Positions 1-11,811 of a DNA stretch of 64,000 bases are shown piece after piece. The stretch is from Lates calcarifer. Lineage: Eukaryota; Chordata; Actinopteri; Centropomidae. Location: positions 25,620,144 through 25,684,143 of the forward strand of contig NC_066848.1 in the NCBI RefSeq assembly GCF_001640805.2. The letters run 5' to 3'. Every line of letters starts with the position of its first letter. Position 1 is the first letter of the stretch. The position numbers and the translations under genes are program-made. Under the pieces are notes generated by a model. That model had not been told where the DNA came from. It saw only the letters and a program-made list of their open reading frames with translations, and did not search any database.

Positions 1-7
1 GTTTCAG

Positions 8-169
8 TACTGTCAGAGGAGCGTAAGGAGTGCTACTATCGTCTCAATGATGAGAACCTGTGTGAGAGTGTGCTGACCAGCCATGTCACCCTGCAGGAGT
101 GCTGCTGCACGCTGGGAGCTGGCTGGGGTGACAACTGTGAGGTACATCCCTGTCCCGTCAATGGCACAG
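8..169 (+). CDS. ltbp1: ltbp1 exon: penultimate TB (8-Cys) domain, first part
   Basis: The acceptor is gtttcag at 1-7 and the donor gtgagt at 170. The exon encodes most of the LAP-binding-type TB domain (ECYYRLNDENLCESV, then the CCC triplet, then GWGDNCEVHPCPV). It has seven of the eight cysteines; the eighth lies on the next exon. In characterised LTBP1 this is the domain that exchanges disulfides with LAP. The conserved Phe-Pro pair before the seventh Cys reads His-Pro here. Confidence 0.9.
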
Positions 170-1037
170 GTGAGTTAGAGGAGGAGACAGAACCATATCA
201 CACAGATAGTATAGTATAGTTAGTTGCTAGACACAGCTTGTGCTCTATTTCAGTAAAACTGTTAATATCCCATTTTAATCAGCATCATTTTGAAAGCTTC
301 TGTGTGTGGTTGATTTAATGAGGTGTGCAGATTGCAGCACCACCACAGATTTAAGAATTATATTCTATATAGACCATGCCCCTGTTCTTTGTATGTAGAT
401 AAATGAGTAAGTTACATTTGATCGATAATAACAAAAGTCTGGGATATAACATATCAATTTAATTTGAGAGTCAGAAAGCAAATAAGTGTACATCCCCTTT
501 GTTGAGCTATTTAAGAAGAATGGTTGAAGAAAGGGGTCCTAGTGCTAAAACGTCTGGATGTAGTTTCATTAATTCTGATTCTGACTGAAGCTTAAATGTT
601 TGTCCTCATTGCCACTGTTAATATTGGTACCGATAACACTGGGGCTCAAATAGTCACGGCATTTATATATTTTAGACTAGACTATTGAAGTTCATTTTTA
701 TTCTCCTGCCACAGTCAGAGTTCCCATTATTGGCTTCAACTGGTGTGAAACAAAAAAATGGATCATAGAAATCTGAGCATATCACATTAGTTTTAGCTTT
801 TCTTGGCGTGATTTGCTCTCTAAAACCTGCACAATGCTTTTATTTAGCCATTTTTATTTGATCTGAATAAAACATTTTGGTTGACTGGGGATAATTAATT
901 TTCTCTTTTATTCAGGAAGTGTGTACCATAACACATTCACAGTGTGTTTCAGCATATACTGCAGGAATGCCAATGCACACACACAGTTGGAACAGTGGAT
1001 GCTTAACCTCCATGCTTCAATTTTTGTCTCCTTTCAG

Positions 1038-1127
1038 ACCAGTTTAACCAGATGTGTCCATCTGGAAGAGGTTTTATTCCCAGTGGAGACTTGTTGTATG
1101 GAGTACCAACTGCGGACAGCTACAAAA
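1038..1127 (+). CDS. ltbp1: ltbp1 exon: end of TB domain and linker
   Basis: The acceptor is tcctttcag and the donor gtaaga at 1128. It encodes DQFNQMCPSGRGFIPSGD, which holds the eighth TB cysteine (MCP) and a short linker to the next EGF domain. Phase 1 in and out. Confidence 0.88.
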
Positions 1128-2053
1128 GTAAGACTACTGTGTCTACATGGCCTAACCAGTCACATCACAGGTCACACAGTTGATCTACAGTGTTTGATGA
1201 AATATTTTTGGTGACATCATGGTACATAATTTCATATCATTTTAGATAATTCATAATATTATACTCACCTACATACAGTTGTCACACAAGTTGCAAATTG
1301 CCATTAGTGAACTGTAGTTTCCATTAGTAATTACAGTTACTAGTTTGCATCACATCTGTGCTCCCCTTTGTCTCTTTGCACAGACTCAGAGTGAAAATAC
1401 AAAGTAATGCTAAACCTGGACTAAAAAACATGATAACTGTGTTTGAAATCTCTCTTTAGTTACCATATGATGTTCATAGTTTCCCTGTGCCATTTTATTT
1501 GAGTACCTGAATTGTGAATGTGAATTTTATAAACTCCTATTAGTGATGACACAAAATGATGATTAAAAAATGTAAGAAATCTGAATGAATATGTTTAAAG
1601 AGTGTACAGTACACCAATAAGCACTGAAGCCTGTGTTGAATTGGAACGATACCACAGGGAAAAACCTTAACCACATCTAATGATTTTGTTGAAATATATT
1701 TTAAAAAAAATGTAATACACATTGTACACACTTCCTCATCAGAAGCTTAAGGGAAGACATGAGTACATCACAATCTGACCTGATGCTGTTCTCAGCTGGC
1801 GATGGTGATACAATCTATCCTTCTGGGTATCTCTGTCTGTCGCTAATGCCACTTGAATGCTACATGAAAATTAACATATACTTAAATATGTTCATGTTAT
1901 AGTTACACATGTGCCCTAACCATTATAGTCATTGTAATTCTACATAACTCCACATTCCATATACTCCTGGCTAACCATTGTAATACGTCTCTCCACTGTA
2001 GGACCAACTGTGAACATGTAACATGTGACTGCCTTCTCTCTGTCTGCTTACAG

Positions 2054-2182
2054 ATGCAGATGAATGTACACTGTTTGGCCAGGAGGTGTGTAAAGGAGGT
2101 TTTTGTCTGGATACTGTGGGCAGCTATGAGTGTTACTGCAAGACTGGACAGGACTACGATCCTGCCAAACTGGAGTGCAGAG
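2054..2182 (+). CDS. ltbp1: ltbp1 exon: EGF-like domain
   Basis: The acceptor is tgcttacag and the donor gtcagg at 2183. It encodes one six-cysteine EGF-like module beginning DADECTLFGQEVCKGGFC and ending AKLECR, with the DxDEC start and the GSYEC core of a calcium-binding EGF. Phase 1 in and out. Confidence 0.92.
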
Positions 2183-3957
2183 GTCAGGATGATACACAGC
2201 AAAAACAGTGTGTGTTTGTCTATATGTACATGTGTGTGTGTGTGTGACAGAAAGAGTTAAAATTTTCATCCTTTGGCTATTATTGAAAACTGATCGGAAA
2301 CTCAGAAATAGCTGATAACTTACTGTCAAGCCACAGTGTGTTTGTCTTTTGTGCCCACCCTGCAGCAGCTTAAAAACACCAGTTTAACCAACAATAACCA
2401 CACCAGTTCTAAACTAGACCACCACTGTGCTGATCTGTTACAGAGTGGAGAGCACAGTAGTTCCTGCCCACAGGGTGGGCTGAACCTACTGAACCAGGAG
2501 AAATGTACATCATGTTGAATCATCATCTGAATTACAATTATTATATTTTTTGCTGTAAAACTTTTTACTACATGTTTTTGCATTCTTACCCTTACTGACA
2601 GTAGCCATTGTAGAGTGACATGAGAATGAGGAAATGAGAGAAAGTGCTTTTCTTAGATTTAAACCACTCCAGAAAATGGTAGTAAGTGAAGGCTGAGTTT
2701 AGATTATTTGGTTAAACCACCATTTTCATGTTTCAGAGTGAATTTGCAGAATCAAAAGTTAGAACTCAGATTATAAATGCATAGGACACATTGTAACTGT
2801 GAAGATCATGAGATGTGATTGAAAGCTCCAGAAAAAAGCTAGTAAGTGAAACTTGAGTTAAAATAATTTTGTCAAATCTCTAATGAGACACTGTCCTTTG
2901 ACATCTGACTCAGCACAACAGTGATTTCACTCTGAAATGCTGCTCCTGACAGAATTTCTTTCCTGGGTAAAATTGTGTAAATTAAGACCAGCCTAGTTAC
3001 CATGAACACTGTTACACATAAATGGTGGACACACAGAGAAAAACCGAACAGAAAGATTGGAAAGTGTAAAACTAGCTATGGTGGAACAAGAAGCATTTGC
3101 TGCCTACCACTGCAAATGGCAGCAAATCAGAGGATTTAAAAACCAGACTCAGTTGATTCAGAGGTCTAATTCTGTTATGCTTACAGAGGTACAGCTGACT
3201 CACAAATAGGACCAAATCAAATGTCCTACAGATGTTGACCCTAGATTTTTCCTAACATTGGCTAGTTCACGTTTGGCCAAACAGGTTTCACGTGATAAAG
3301 TTTTCTGGTTTTTGTTCTTGTGTGGGGACTGGTCATTTTGTAACGGTAGTAGACTCCATTCATAAGATAATGATAGTACATTACCAGTGCTGTAAAGTGC
3401 AGAGGAGAGACTATTATTGCAGCAGGGCACTCGGGAGTGAGCATCCCGAAAACTCTCCCTGAGCTTCCTTTACATAGAAATCAGTATACAGGGTGTTATA
3501 GGCAACGGAGAAAGCCGTGGAATGAATCTTTTTTTATGTCCCGTTACAATCTTTTCACATATTGGCAATGAAAAAGCAATTATTACATGTAAATTGCTTT
3601 GAATTCTTCCATACAGGACCTTTAAAGAAAAACAGAGCAGTTTATTCAGAAGTTTTTAATTTAATTTTCATCTTTTTCTTCCAGTTCTACATCAGCAGTA
3701 ACATGAACTCTGCAATCTGTCCATACTCAACAGACATAAACCTAACTTTTATAAGATCCCTCAAATTAAATGGAAACACAGTTTATGAGCTTTCAGATTT
3801 CAAGATGAGCTTCTTGTTGTTTTCAGCTATGCAACTGTTTTTATAGGAGCAAGCATCTGTGAGGGAGTGGGGCTGGTCAGCAAGATCAGGTTTTTAGCTT
3901 AGTTTGCTTAAAGCAAAATACATATGAAATGTCTCTGTTTCCTTTTTTTTTCTTTAG

Positions 3958-4098
3958 ACATCAATGAGTGCCTGGATGAGTCAGTGTGTGTTGGTGGACA
4001 GTGTCTGAACACAGATGGCTCATACATGTGTTTCTGTACACTTCCCATGGTGTTGGACCCCAACAATAACCGTTGTGTCTTCAGTCCTGAGGTGTCCG
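3958..4098 (+). CDS. ltbp1: ltbp1 exon: calcium-binding EGF domain
   Basis: The acceptor follows a pyrimidine run (tttctttag) and the donor is gtaaga at 4099. It encodes DINECLDESVCVGGQC, then NTDGSYMCFC and PMVLDPNNNRC. The D-I-N-E-C start and the N-x-x-G-S-Y hydroxylation/calcium motif are intact. Confidence 0.93.
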
Positions 4099-5174
4099 GT
4101 AAGAAAGCATTTGCAAACATCAGTGCAAATTCTTCCTATCCCCACATTATTTGTGTGTTTTATTTTCTCTCTGTAATACAAAAAAATGGCTCAACTAGAG
4201 GACTGCCTGGAATTTTTACTAATTACCATCCTATTTTCCATTTTAGTGGGTTTTACTGTGAGGTAATAACAGTCATTACAAAGAATTTCAATGCATAATT
4301 AGTTGTGCTGATAAGCACATGTAGATTAATCAGAAAGTGTCAAACACAATAGCAATACTCTACAAGGATTTCTTAAATCAAGCTTCAGTATACATATTAT
4401 ATTCAGTTATACATTAAGTGCATACGTAAGTCACAGTGTGGATGTATGGGGAAATGCATGCTTTCACAGACAGCCATAATAATTGTGAACATAAGTGTTT
4501 ATGAAGAGCCAAAGTCAAAGACAGATTTCCACCTTAAAGTCCATATTTAAAATACAAAGGGCCAGAACTGATGTAAACATTTGTATTTTCATTGAAGGGG
4601 TTATTTAATGGATCATCTGTTGTGTTTAGTTTAAAAAATTTTTTGAAAAAATAACCAAATAATAGTGTGAAACAGTGATATTCTGATATTACTTTCTGAT
4701 GTCAAATAAGTTGTTTTATAAAAAGGGTAGATGCAGTAATAATTTTAACTTCTGGCTACACTTCTCTAGTCTGTCTGTTGTGTTCTTTTCTGTTTTGTTT
4801 TGTGGCAGATAATTGCCTTTCTGTGGTTTGTTTCTTCTCTTGCCTCCCTTTTTTGTGTAATCACAAAGCATTTTAAATCCTGAGATGAGATTACTAAATT
4901 GTGATTTTGGGATAGTGGTCTTAAAACATAATGATTACAAAATCATAATTTGTTGTCTTGAGATGACTAGCTACCATGGCCACTCTCACCTTCTTTACAT
5001 TTCTAACCAATACCAGTGAATACTGATGAAATGTCGAAAGATGTATTTAGTTAATATGCTTCAATCAGATTTAAACCACTTTATTTTATTATTTAAACCA
5101 CTTTATTAAACTTATGGTTTAGAGTTTATAACACACAATGTATGTGTATGTAGTAATGCAGTGTGTGTTTACAG

Positions 5175-5351
5175 AGCAACATGAGGCGGAGTTGATAGAC
5201 TACCAGGGGATCTGCTGGCAGACAGTTACAGAAACCCTGACTTGCACTCAGCCACTGGGTCTCAACAGGAAGACCACTTACACAGAGTGTTGCTGCCTGT
5301 ACGGAGAGGCCTGGGGCATGGACTGTGCCCTGTGTCCACCTAGAAACACTG
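5175..5351 (+). CDS. ltbp1: ltbp1 exon: C-terminal TB domain
   Basis: The acceptor is gtttacag and the donor gtacaa at 5352. It encodes the last 8-Cys domain: GICWQTV, TTYTECCCLYGEAWGMDC and ALCPP. The CCCLYGEAWGM core is almost invariant in LTBP1. In known LTBP1 this C-terminal region takes part in fibrillin binding. Confidence 0.93.
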
Positions 5352-5854
5352 GTACAAACTACACAACACACACATTCAGCATTCATTTGTAGTGCAGGCT
5401 CAAATACACCATAAAATTCTTTATATCTATGTGTCTCACAACTACTAGTTGTGTTTGTGCCAGCGCTGACACAAAGGAACTCACTTATACCTAAACCTCA
5501 TATTACTCTGTGGTCACAAGCTGAATGTGAATTGGTTTGTTTTCAAATGTAAATGCAGTTCATTGCCTAAACACAAACATGAGACAATGAACAAAAAATA
5601 GCAGCCAGATGACCTTCTAAACATAACGATTTGGTAAACATAATTTAGCATAATTTCACCGTATTCATATTAGCATTTCTGAACTTCTATATCCACTGTC
5701 TGTAAGTATTGCAAAGTGCAAATTACCCACAAGTATCCTCAAACACTCTGTCATCTATTCCCTACAGTTAGCCATAAGTGCATCACACACAGAATGTCCA
5801 GATTATGTAACATCCAAGTCTGTCAGTGACTAATGAGCCGACTACTCACCTAGT

Positions 5855-6375
5855 AGTCAAATCAATCTAATTTATATAGCACCAAATCACAACAGAAGTT
5901 ATCTCAGGGCACTTTTCATATACAGCAGGTCTAGACTGTACTCTTTATAATATTCCCAAAATTCCCACCATGAGGATCACCTGGTGACAGTAGCAAGGAA
6001 AAACTTCCTTTTAAGAGGCAAAAATCTCAAAAAATCTCAAACAGAACCAGACTCGGGGTGGGTGGCCACGACCAGTTGAGTTGAGAAAGTGAGTGAGAAA
6101 GAGAGAAAACAATAATAACAAAGACAGACTTTACAGGTCTAGAAGGAGAGAGGGGAGAGCACAAAGTCTAGGCCTATAGCAGCGTAACTAGGGGATGGTT
6201 CAGGTGTGTGGCTTTGTGTTCAAAGTTCAGTTTTGTCTGAGTTTAATAACAGAAAATCGAAGGTCATTCAAGTCTTTATGTCCTTAAGGCTTGAAGTTTA
6301 GCTAACTGATTGGTTTCATCACAACTATAGTTGAGTATCAGCTGCATAACAAGGGAAGTTTATGGGGTGTTTCAT
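5855..6375. repeat. teleost interspersed repeat in ltbp1 intron
   Basis: It begins near 'atttatatagcaccaaatca', continues through 'caaggaaaaacttcctttta' and 'gaaccagactcggggtggg', and ends near 'tcagctgcataacaagg'. I recognise this word order from a dispersed repeat found in many fish genomes. The family name is not assigned and the borders are approximate. Confidence 0.55.
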
Positions 6376-6518
6376 GATGATATTGCCTAAAGGCAGCATA
6401 TATAAGGTGAGAACTCAGTATTGGTATTACCATTACATCACGTGGCAGCTCTTGACATTTCTTACTCACTGATTTCTGTCTTACTTTCCCTGTACACCTC
6501 TCTCTGTCTCTCTCTCAG

Positions 6519-6680
6519 AGGATTATGCATCCATGTGTAACCTTCCTTTGGGTGGTGGGCGGCGGCCATACGGTCATGACGCCCTTACTGCTGGCCCAGT
6601 GCATGAATATGAAGTGAGCCCAGACTATTCACTGTCACCTGAACAGCAGCCAGTTCTGCCCTTTTATGAGAATGAGGAGC
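6519..6680 (+). CDS. ltbp1: ltbp1 exon: end of TB domain and linker
   Basis: The acceptor follows a CT-rich tract (tctctctcag) and the donor is gtgagt at 6681. It encodes EDYASMCNLPLGGGRRPYGH, with the last TB cysteine and the G-R-R-x-P-Y-G motif, then an acidic, proline-containing linker that is not conserved with mammals. Confidence 0.9.
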
Positions 6681-7204
6681 GTGAGTATTTGTATTTTATG
6701 CATCCTCTATATTAACAGATGAATAGCACTGAAACACAAGCTTGTTTTCTACACCAAGACTTCTCTTCTTCTTTTATATCTTCTTTTATAAAGAGCATAG
6801 TTCTAAGTAATGTGTACTTATACTTGAGAGCCCTCATCACTGGTTACGTACAACTCAAATAAAAAGTGTTAATAGAGGCCTGAGAAGAAAACACTATTCA
6901 GTAATTGAAAAAAGAAAAAAGCAAACATTAAAGTCATTAAATAATAAAATACAAAAAAGAAAGAAAGGTCTAAGGTATTTACCAGTTACCATACTGAACT
7001 ATGAAGAATACAGTGGGAAATAAGGTGCCAACAATTCATGAATGTGAATGTGGCTCATTGATATCACCATTTTGTATAACTTAAACAATGAAGGCCGTTA
7101 CAATGATAGTTTTCAGTGGCTAAGATCTTTCTGAATACAATTTTGTGTAAGTCTGTGGTAACTAGCCATTTTGACTGACTTATTGAGTTGGCTGAAAACT
7201 TGGT

Positions 7205-7410
7205 GAAACAAGATGATGTCAGACTTTGTCATGGTGGGGACTAGGTACACAGGAGATGGACCCAAATGCAGACACGACAAACAGCCAGGGAGACTCATAT
7301 AAACTAATTTAATAAACAAAAAGAGAGTGGCATATGGTTTCCATGTAATGAAAAGTCCAAAAAGCAAGATTCCAAAAACCAGTAGATAACGCAACAGTTG
7401 CACCTGCACA
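7205..7410. repeat. probable transposon-derived segment
   Basis: The phrase 'acacaggagatggacccaaatgcagacacgac' followed by 'aatttaataaacaaaaag' resembles the end of a common fish retroelement. There is no coding content and the family is uncertain. Confidence 0.35.
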
Positions 7411-8283
7411 CCATAACCTTCTTTTATTATTAGATATTATACCATACTGTATAGATACACGTTCAGCTGCTCTGATGGCAGTGAACAGTTGTTATTGTAT
7501 AGCCCTTTGCTGCCATCTTTTGAGAATCCAACTAGCAACATATTAAAATGAGAATATTTCAGGGGAGGATAGTCCAGAAGTTTGCTGGTCCTTGCTTCCG
7601 TCCAACAATAGCTGAATCCTTAGCTGGAAATAAAACCTTTGCCTTTGATGGCTGGCAGTGAAAAATTATTAAGATTGAAAACTACAAATTTTGGGCACAC
7701 TGATATTTGATTGGCCTTTCATGCTTTACCCATCAGACAATATGAAGAAAGAACTGATTATCAATATTCCATACATGTCAATGGGACATTCTGAACCACT
7801 GTAATATAAAAAAAAAATTATTAGTGCCACATGTTAATATTATTGGATTTTGTAATGCTTTAAGTTTTAGAACTAAATTTCAGAAAATATGTTTACAATT
7901 TGAATCCCATTGTTTTAGCCTGTATTTAAACTGATGCCATTTTATCACCTGACTGCCACCATGGACTCTACAACATGCTTGGAGAGGGAGAGTTCAGGGG
8001 ACAGGTATTCAGTTGGCTGCAATTGGTGTTCTCACCACTAGATGCCACTAAATCCCACACCCTGCTCCTTTAAGCACCTTAAGTGCTTGTGTCATACAGG
8101 CCATTGCTTGCAATTGCTGACTCTGTTGGTACGAAGACCAAATCAGCAGGATAACCAACAGTAACTAACTTCTCATTGATTTTAGAACACTGGCAAGCCT
8201 TTCACTTCCTGCAGTGTCTTCCAGTAATAGTGTTCTTTTCTTGTCAAGCATACAAACTGAAACCTGAAACTTTTTTGCTACAG

Positions 8284-8433
8284 ATCCATACAAGGCATTT
8301 GAGGGTTTGCGAGCAGAGGAATGTGGGATACTGAATGGCTGTGAGAACGGACGATGTGTCCGGGTTCAGGAGGGTTACACCTGTGACTGCTTTGATGGAT
8401 ACACCCTGGACCTGTCCCGCATGGCCTGCATCG
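8284..8433 (+). CDS. ltbp1: ltbp1 exon: linker and EGF-like domain
   Basis: The acceptor is tgctacag and the donor gtaaga at 8434. It encodes a short linker and the EGF module [15 protein letters not shown]...[13 protein letters not shown]. The linker before EECG is shorter than in human LTBP1. Confidence 0.93.
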
Positions 8434-8536
8434 GTAAGACTGCAGTTACATACCACTAATACAAAGAGAAAAACTAACACAGCTCTGAAGTATCTGTCAT
8501 GTTATATATGTAATTTCTTTCCTCCTCTGTCCACAG

Positions 8537-8709
8537 ATGTGAACGAATGTTCAGAACTGAACAATCGAATGTCACTGTGTAAAAATGCAAAGTGCATCAA
8601 CACAGTGGGCTCCTATCAGTGTGTATGTCTGCCAGGGTTCACTGCCTCTGACAAACCCAACTACTGTGTGGAGGTCACAACACACCAAACATCATCACAC
8701 ACACAGTGA
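8537..8709 (+). CDS. ltbp1: ltbp1 terminal coding exon: last cb-EGF and stop
   Basis: The acceptor is ctgtccacag and the stop TGA is at 8707-8709. It encodes DVNECSELNNRMSLCKNAKC...GSYQCVCLPGFTASDKPNYC and a short tail. The domain matches the final LTBP1 EGF closely. The tail after NYC (VEVTTHQTSSHTQ) does not resemble the mammalian C-terminus and is written in CA-rich, low-complexity DNA. Confidence 0.92.
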
Positions 8710-9391
8710 GCATGAACAGACACTAGGGGGCGACAAGAGACACGAAACCACACGCACAAGCTTGTATTACTATACTTGTGAGGATGTCCACTGACTACAT
8801 TCAGTGACTGCCAAATCCTCAACACCAATCAGGTGGTTCAACTCCCTGGTTTGGTTGGTGTCCAGCAGCACTCCAAATCCCAAACCACTTCATAGCTGAT
8901 CATCAACAGTGACCTGGAGGAACATTTGAGATTTGACGGTCATATAACAAAATTAGGGTGTACTTTTAACTGTTTCTATTCATAATCTTTGCCCACAATC
9001 TAAATCAAACCTCCAAAACCTAAACCTTGCCACTGAATAAATAGAATCATGATTCTAATCTTATTCCATAATTTAAAACTAATCCATATTCAGATCTGCC
9101 ATTTACCAGTGTCATTGTCATTACTTTTATTTACTTTCATGCATTCCCATCTGCTCTACATCACTATGGATTTTTTATATTTTTTTTTTACTGTACTTCT
9201 GTTGTATTATATTTGTTATGATTTTTCATTTTAGTGGTTTTCCAATGTGGACATTTAAAATAAAAAACCCTTCCTAAATATTATAAAGTACTTTTAATGC
9301 TAAGGCCTAACTTTGTAAAAAGCCTAAACGTATATTTTCAATGACTACACTATAAACACTGTAACTTTCTTTAGTTTCTTTGTTTACCTAG

Positions 9392-9681
9392 TTAAAGGAA
9401 TCATTCAGCATTTTTGGGATATGCTTATTCGCTTTCTTTCTGGGAGCTAGATGAGAAGACCTCATGTCTATGATCTGTGTAGAGCGCTAATGAAAGGAGA
9501 TGATTACCATAACTTGGCACAGAGATTGGAAGCTGGGGAAAACAGCTGGCCAGGCTTTATGCTATGCTAGGCTAACCAGATCCTGAGTCCAGCTCTGTAC
9601 TTAAACAGACATGGCAATGATATCAGTCTGTGAAAAAGTGAATTGGTGTTATTTGCCCAAAATGTTGACCCATTCCTTTAG
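9392..9681. mobile_element. MITE-like element, about 290 bp
   Basis: The left end reads ttaaaggaatcattcagcat; the right end, reverse-complemented, reads ctaaaggaatgggtcaacat. These form an imperfect inverted terminal repeat. The inside ('gagctagatgagaagacc', 'acagctggccaggcttt') matches a very widespread teleost repeat. No ORF; a non-autonomous DNA transposon is the likely class. Confidence 0.6.
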
Positions 9682-10194
9682 CTTGAACAGGTTGTGATTG
9701 AAAGAAGACAGAATAATAACTGAAAAAAGTCAGTGTGGAGAACAAAATGCTGGAATTCATGTAGAACATCATGTCTATACAGGACACATAGTGTAGGCAG
9801 CATATTAACAGAACAGCTCCATGTGTGTTGCACAGGATGCATTCAGGTGCAGTATTGAGTGTAGGTCATCAGGCTGTAGAGAAAGTTAAACTGATTATAA
9901 TGGATACTCATGAGATGGGCACATGAAAAACTTAGCTGAAACGCCTCCAGTGTAGACATGCCATAAGCAAGACTACCTTCCTGTCTGCTGGGGAAACATT
10001 CACCATCAAAGTGTGTGTTGTGTTTCTACACTGATGAGTCAGATTGGGGCTTGTGACCACTACTGAATGTTAGTGAGTCTAAGAAAACCAAAAACACACA
10101 TCAGGGCTGTGTTTACTCTTGTTTGAACATTGTCATACTTTAGTAACACATCGCATGGTTTATGCTTTACAGCTTTATGCCGATGTTTCGCCAG

Positions 10195-10425
10195 TATAAT
10201 GTTCACCATGTTTACCATCTTAGCTAAGCATGTTAGCATGCTAGAAATTGCTATTTAATGACAGCAATGTTGATTTGTTTGTAGGTTCTTATTCATAAAC
10301 CAAAGTGTCAATTATAATTTTGAACTGATGATTGTGCTAAAAAGTCAGAGGAACAACAAAGTTGTTACAGTTCATCCAAAGGTGGTAATCCATCCAGTTT
10401 CTGAGTTATTTTTAAAATTATTCAG
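10195..10425. repeat. dispersed repeat, copy 1 (related to 29370-29660)
   Basis: It contains 'gttagcatgctag' and 'tcataaaccaaagtgtcaat', followed by 'gttacagttcatccaaaggtgg'. The same order of words occurs at 29370-29660. The two copies are in the same orientation and highly diverged. Confidence 0.5.
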
Positions 10426-10429
10426 AGGG

Positions 10430-10960
10430 ACAGCCAATTCTAAGCATCATGCCTGGTTTCCTCCAGACATTATGCTCTATGCTTAGAATTAAGGCCAAAC
10501 AATTCAATCATTCCAGAGAACCTTGTTTCTCACAGTCTGGAAGGTTCTCCCATTGCCATACAGGATTTCTGGAGCTCAGCCATAGTGACCATCACGTTCT
10601 TGGTCACATCATTTTCCAAAGCTGTCTCCCCTGATTGCTCAATTTGGCTGGGTGGATAGCTCTAGGAACAGGCTACTGTGCTCTTGCGAACCTTCAATGC
10701 AGCAGAGATTTTTTTTTTAGTCTACCTAGATCTGTGCCTTGACACAATCATGTGTCTGAGCTCTGCAGACAGTTCCTTTGACCTGATGGTCTTGGTTTTT
10801 TCTCTGATATGCATGGTCAGCTGTGAGACCTTATATTGACAGGTGTGTGAATTTACCAAAGGGGGACTCCAATCAGGTTGTAGAAACATGTCTGAAGAGA
10901 AATGGGAGGAACCTGAGCTAAATTTCAAGTGTCATAGTTTTTACTTTAGCATATGGCTGC
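10430..10960 (-). pseudogene. Tc1-type transposase remnant
   Basis: Read on the - strand, 10722-10928 contains SKELSAELRHMIVSRHRS, the start of the helix-turn-helix region of a Tc1 transposase common in fish. The stretch down to 10430 continues the same gene: a CTGAGCTCCAG-like region and an N-terminal DDE area. There are many stops and frameshifts and no intact catalytic core. The N-terminal half is better preserved. Confidence 0.7.
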
Positions 10961-11094
10961 AACTTATCAAAACGTGAAAAAATTGAAGGTGCACAAGGTG
11001 TTATCAAAAAGTTCAGAGACTGTACTCGTAACAGGCAAAAAACACACCAAAAAAAAAAAACAATTGAGCCGCCATCCCCTTTGAAACGAAATAG

Positions 11095-11358
11095 TCACCT
11101 TGTCCTTAAGAGGAAGAGGTTGCAGGGAGCCAAATCCGATAAGTATGTTGTGTCAGAAGTGACGATTATGTTTGTGTGGCCCAGAAAAATATGAGTGAGT
11201 GTGTTGTCATGAAGGGGCACCAAAATGACATCATACCACAGTTCAGGTTGTTTCCACTGAATTACGAATTTGTGGTCCCCTGCGGTCTCAAATCTCAAAG
11301 AAAACAACAAGCATGCTGTTGTTTGTGCTCCTGACCTGACCTTCTGACCCTCTTCCAC
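11095..11358 (-). pseudogene. mariner-type transposase fragment
   Basis: This open frame has HDNTLTHIFLG followed by YLSDLAPCNLFLL. These correspond to the H-D-N-A-x-x-H and Y-S-P-D-L-A-P-C-D-x-F-L blocks of the mariner catalytic domain, including the last catalytic Asp region (C-D reads C-N). Start and end are missing. I infer an old, inactive mariner copy. Confidence 0.65.
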
Positions 11359-11539
11359 TTTAAAGACTGCTGTCTCTGGGTCGCAGCCATTGACTCAACT
11401 CTAATCACATGTGATGGTTCTCAATATAAAGGGTCATCCCTGGCCTGTTGACATAGATCCTCATGGGCTGAAACACAGTGCTGCTTCTGTCTGGTCAATG
11501 AGGTAACCGCACACCTATTGCTCCCACCTATTGTGCTTC

Positions 11540-11623
11540 ACAACAACAGCAACATATGTATATATATATATTAAGTTGCAGCCATATATATATATGTACA
11601 CACACACACACACACACACACAT

Positions 11624-11669
<46 letters not shown>

Positions 11670-11683
11670 TGCTGTTGTTGTAT
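11540..11683. repeat. (TA)n/(CA)n microsatellite inside an inverted repeat
   Basis: Dinucleotide TA and CA runs (11557-11662) lie between acaacaacagcaacatatgt at 11540 and its near reverse complement around 11658-11681 (gtgtgttgctgttgttgt). The whole can fold into a long hairpin. A second (CA)n run follows at about 11782-11813. Confidence 0.85.
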
Positions 11684-11780
11684 ATAAGAAGTGTGGGTCA
11701 GCCAGTATGTCTTTAAACAGAGCTTTATCACCTTTTTGATCCCTGAGAGGGCATTTGGTCCTTAAAAGTATAGAAATACA

Positions 11781-11811
<31 letters not shown>

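Larger units (their letters stand above)
1..8709 (+). other. ltbp1: ltbp1 locus, 3' part (latent TGF-beta-binding protein 1)
   Basis: Nine coding exons give the C-terminal end of LTBP1; the gene continues upstream of the window. LTBP1 is a secreted matrix glycoprotein that disulfide-bonds to the TGF-beta propeptide (LAP) and tethers the latent complex to fibrillin and fibronectin fibres. Domain order seen: 8-Cys TB domain (exons 8-169 and 1038-1127), EGF-like (2054-2182), EGF-like (3958-4098), second TB domain (5175-5351 and 6519-6680), linker plus EGF-like (8284-8433) and a final calcium-binding EGF (8537-8709). All exon joins are phase 1, as usual for this family, and every cysteine expected in these domains is present. 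The strings [20 protein letters not shown] and NNRMSLCKNAKCIN match LTBP1 rather than LTBP2, 3 or 4, as far as I remember those sequences. Confidence 0.93.

Noticed and set aside
8244..8480. Minus-strand open frame over ltbp1 exon
   Set aside because: Antisense shadow of a conserved EGF exon; no family resemblance.
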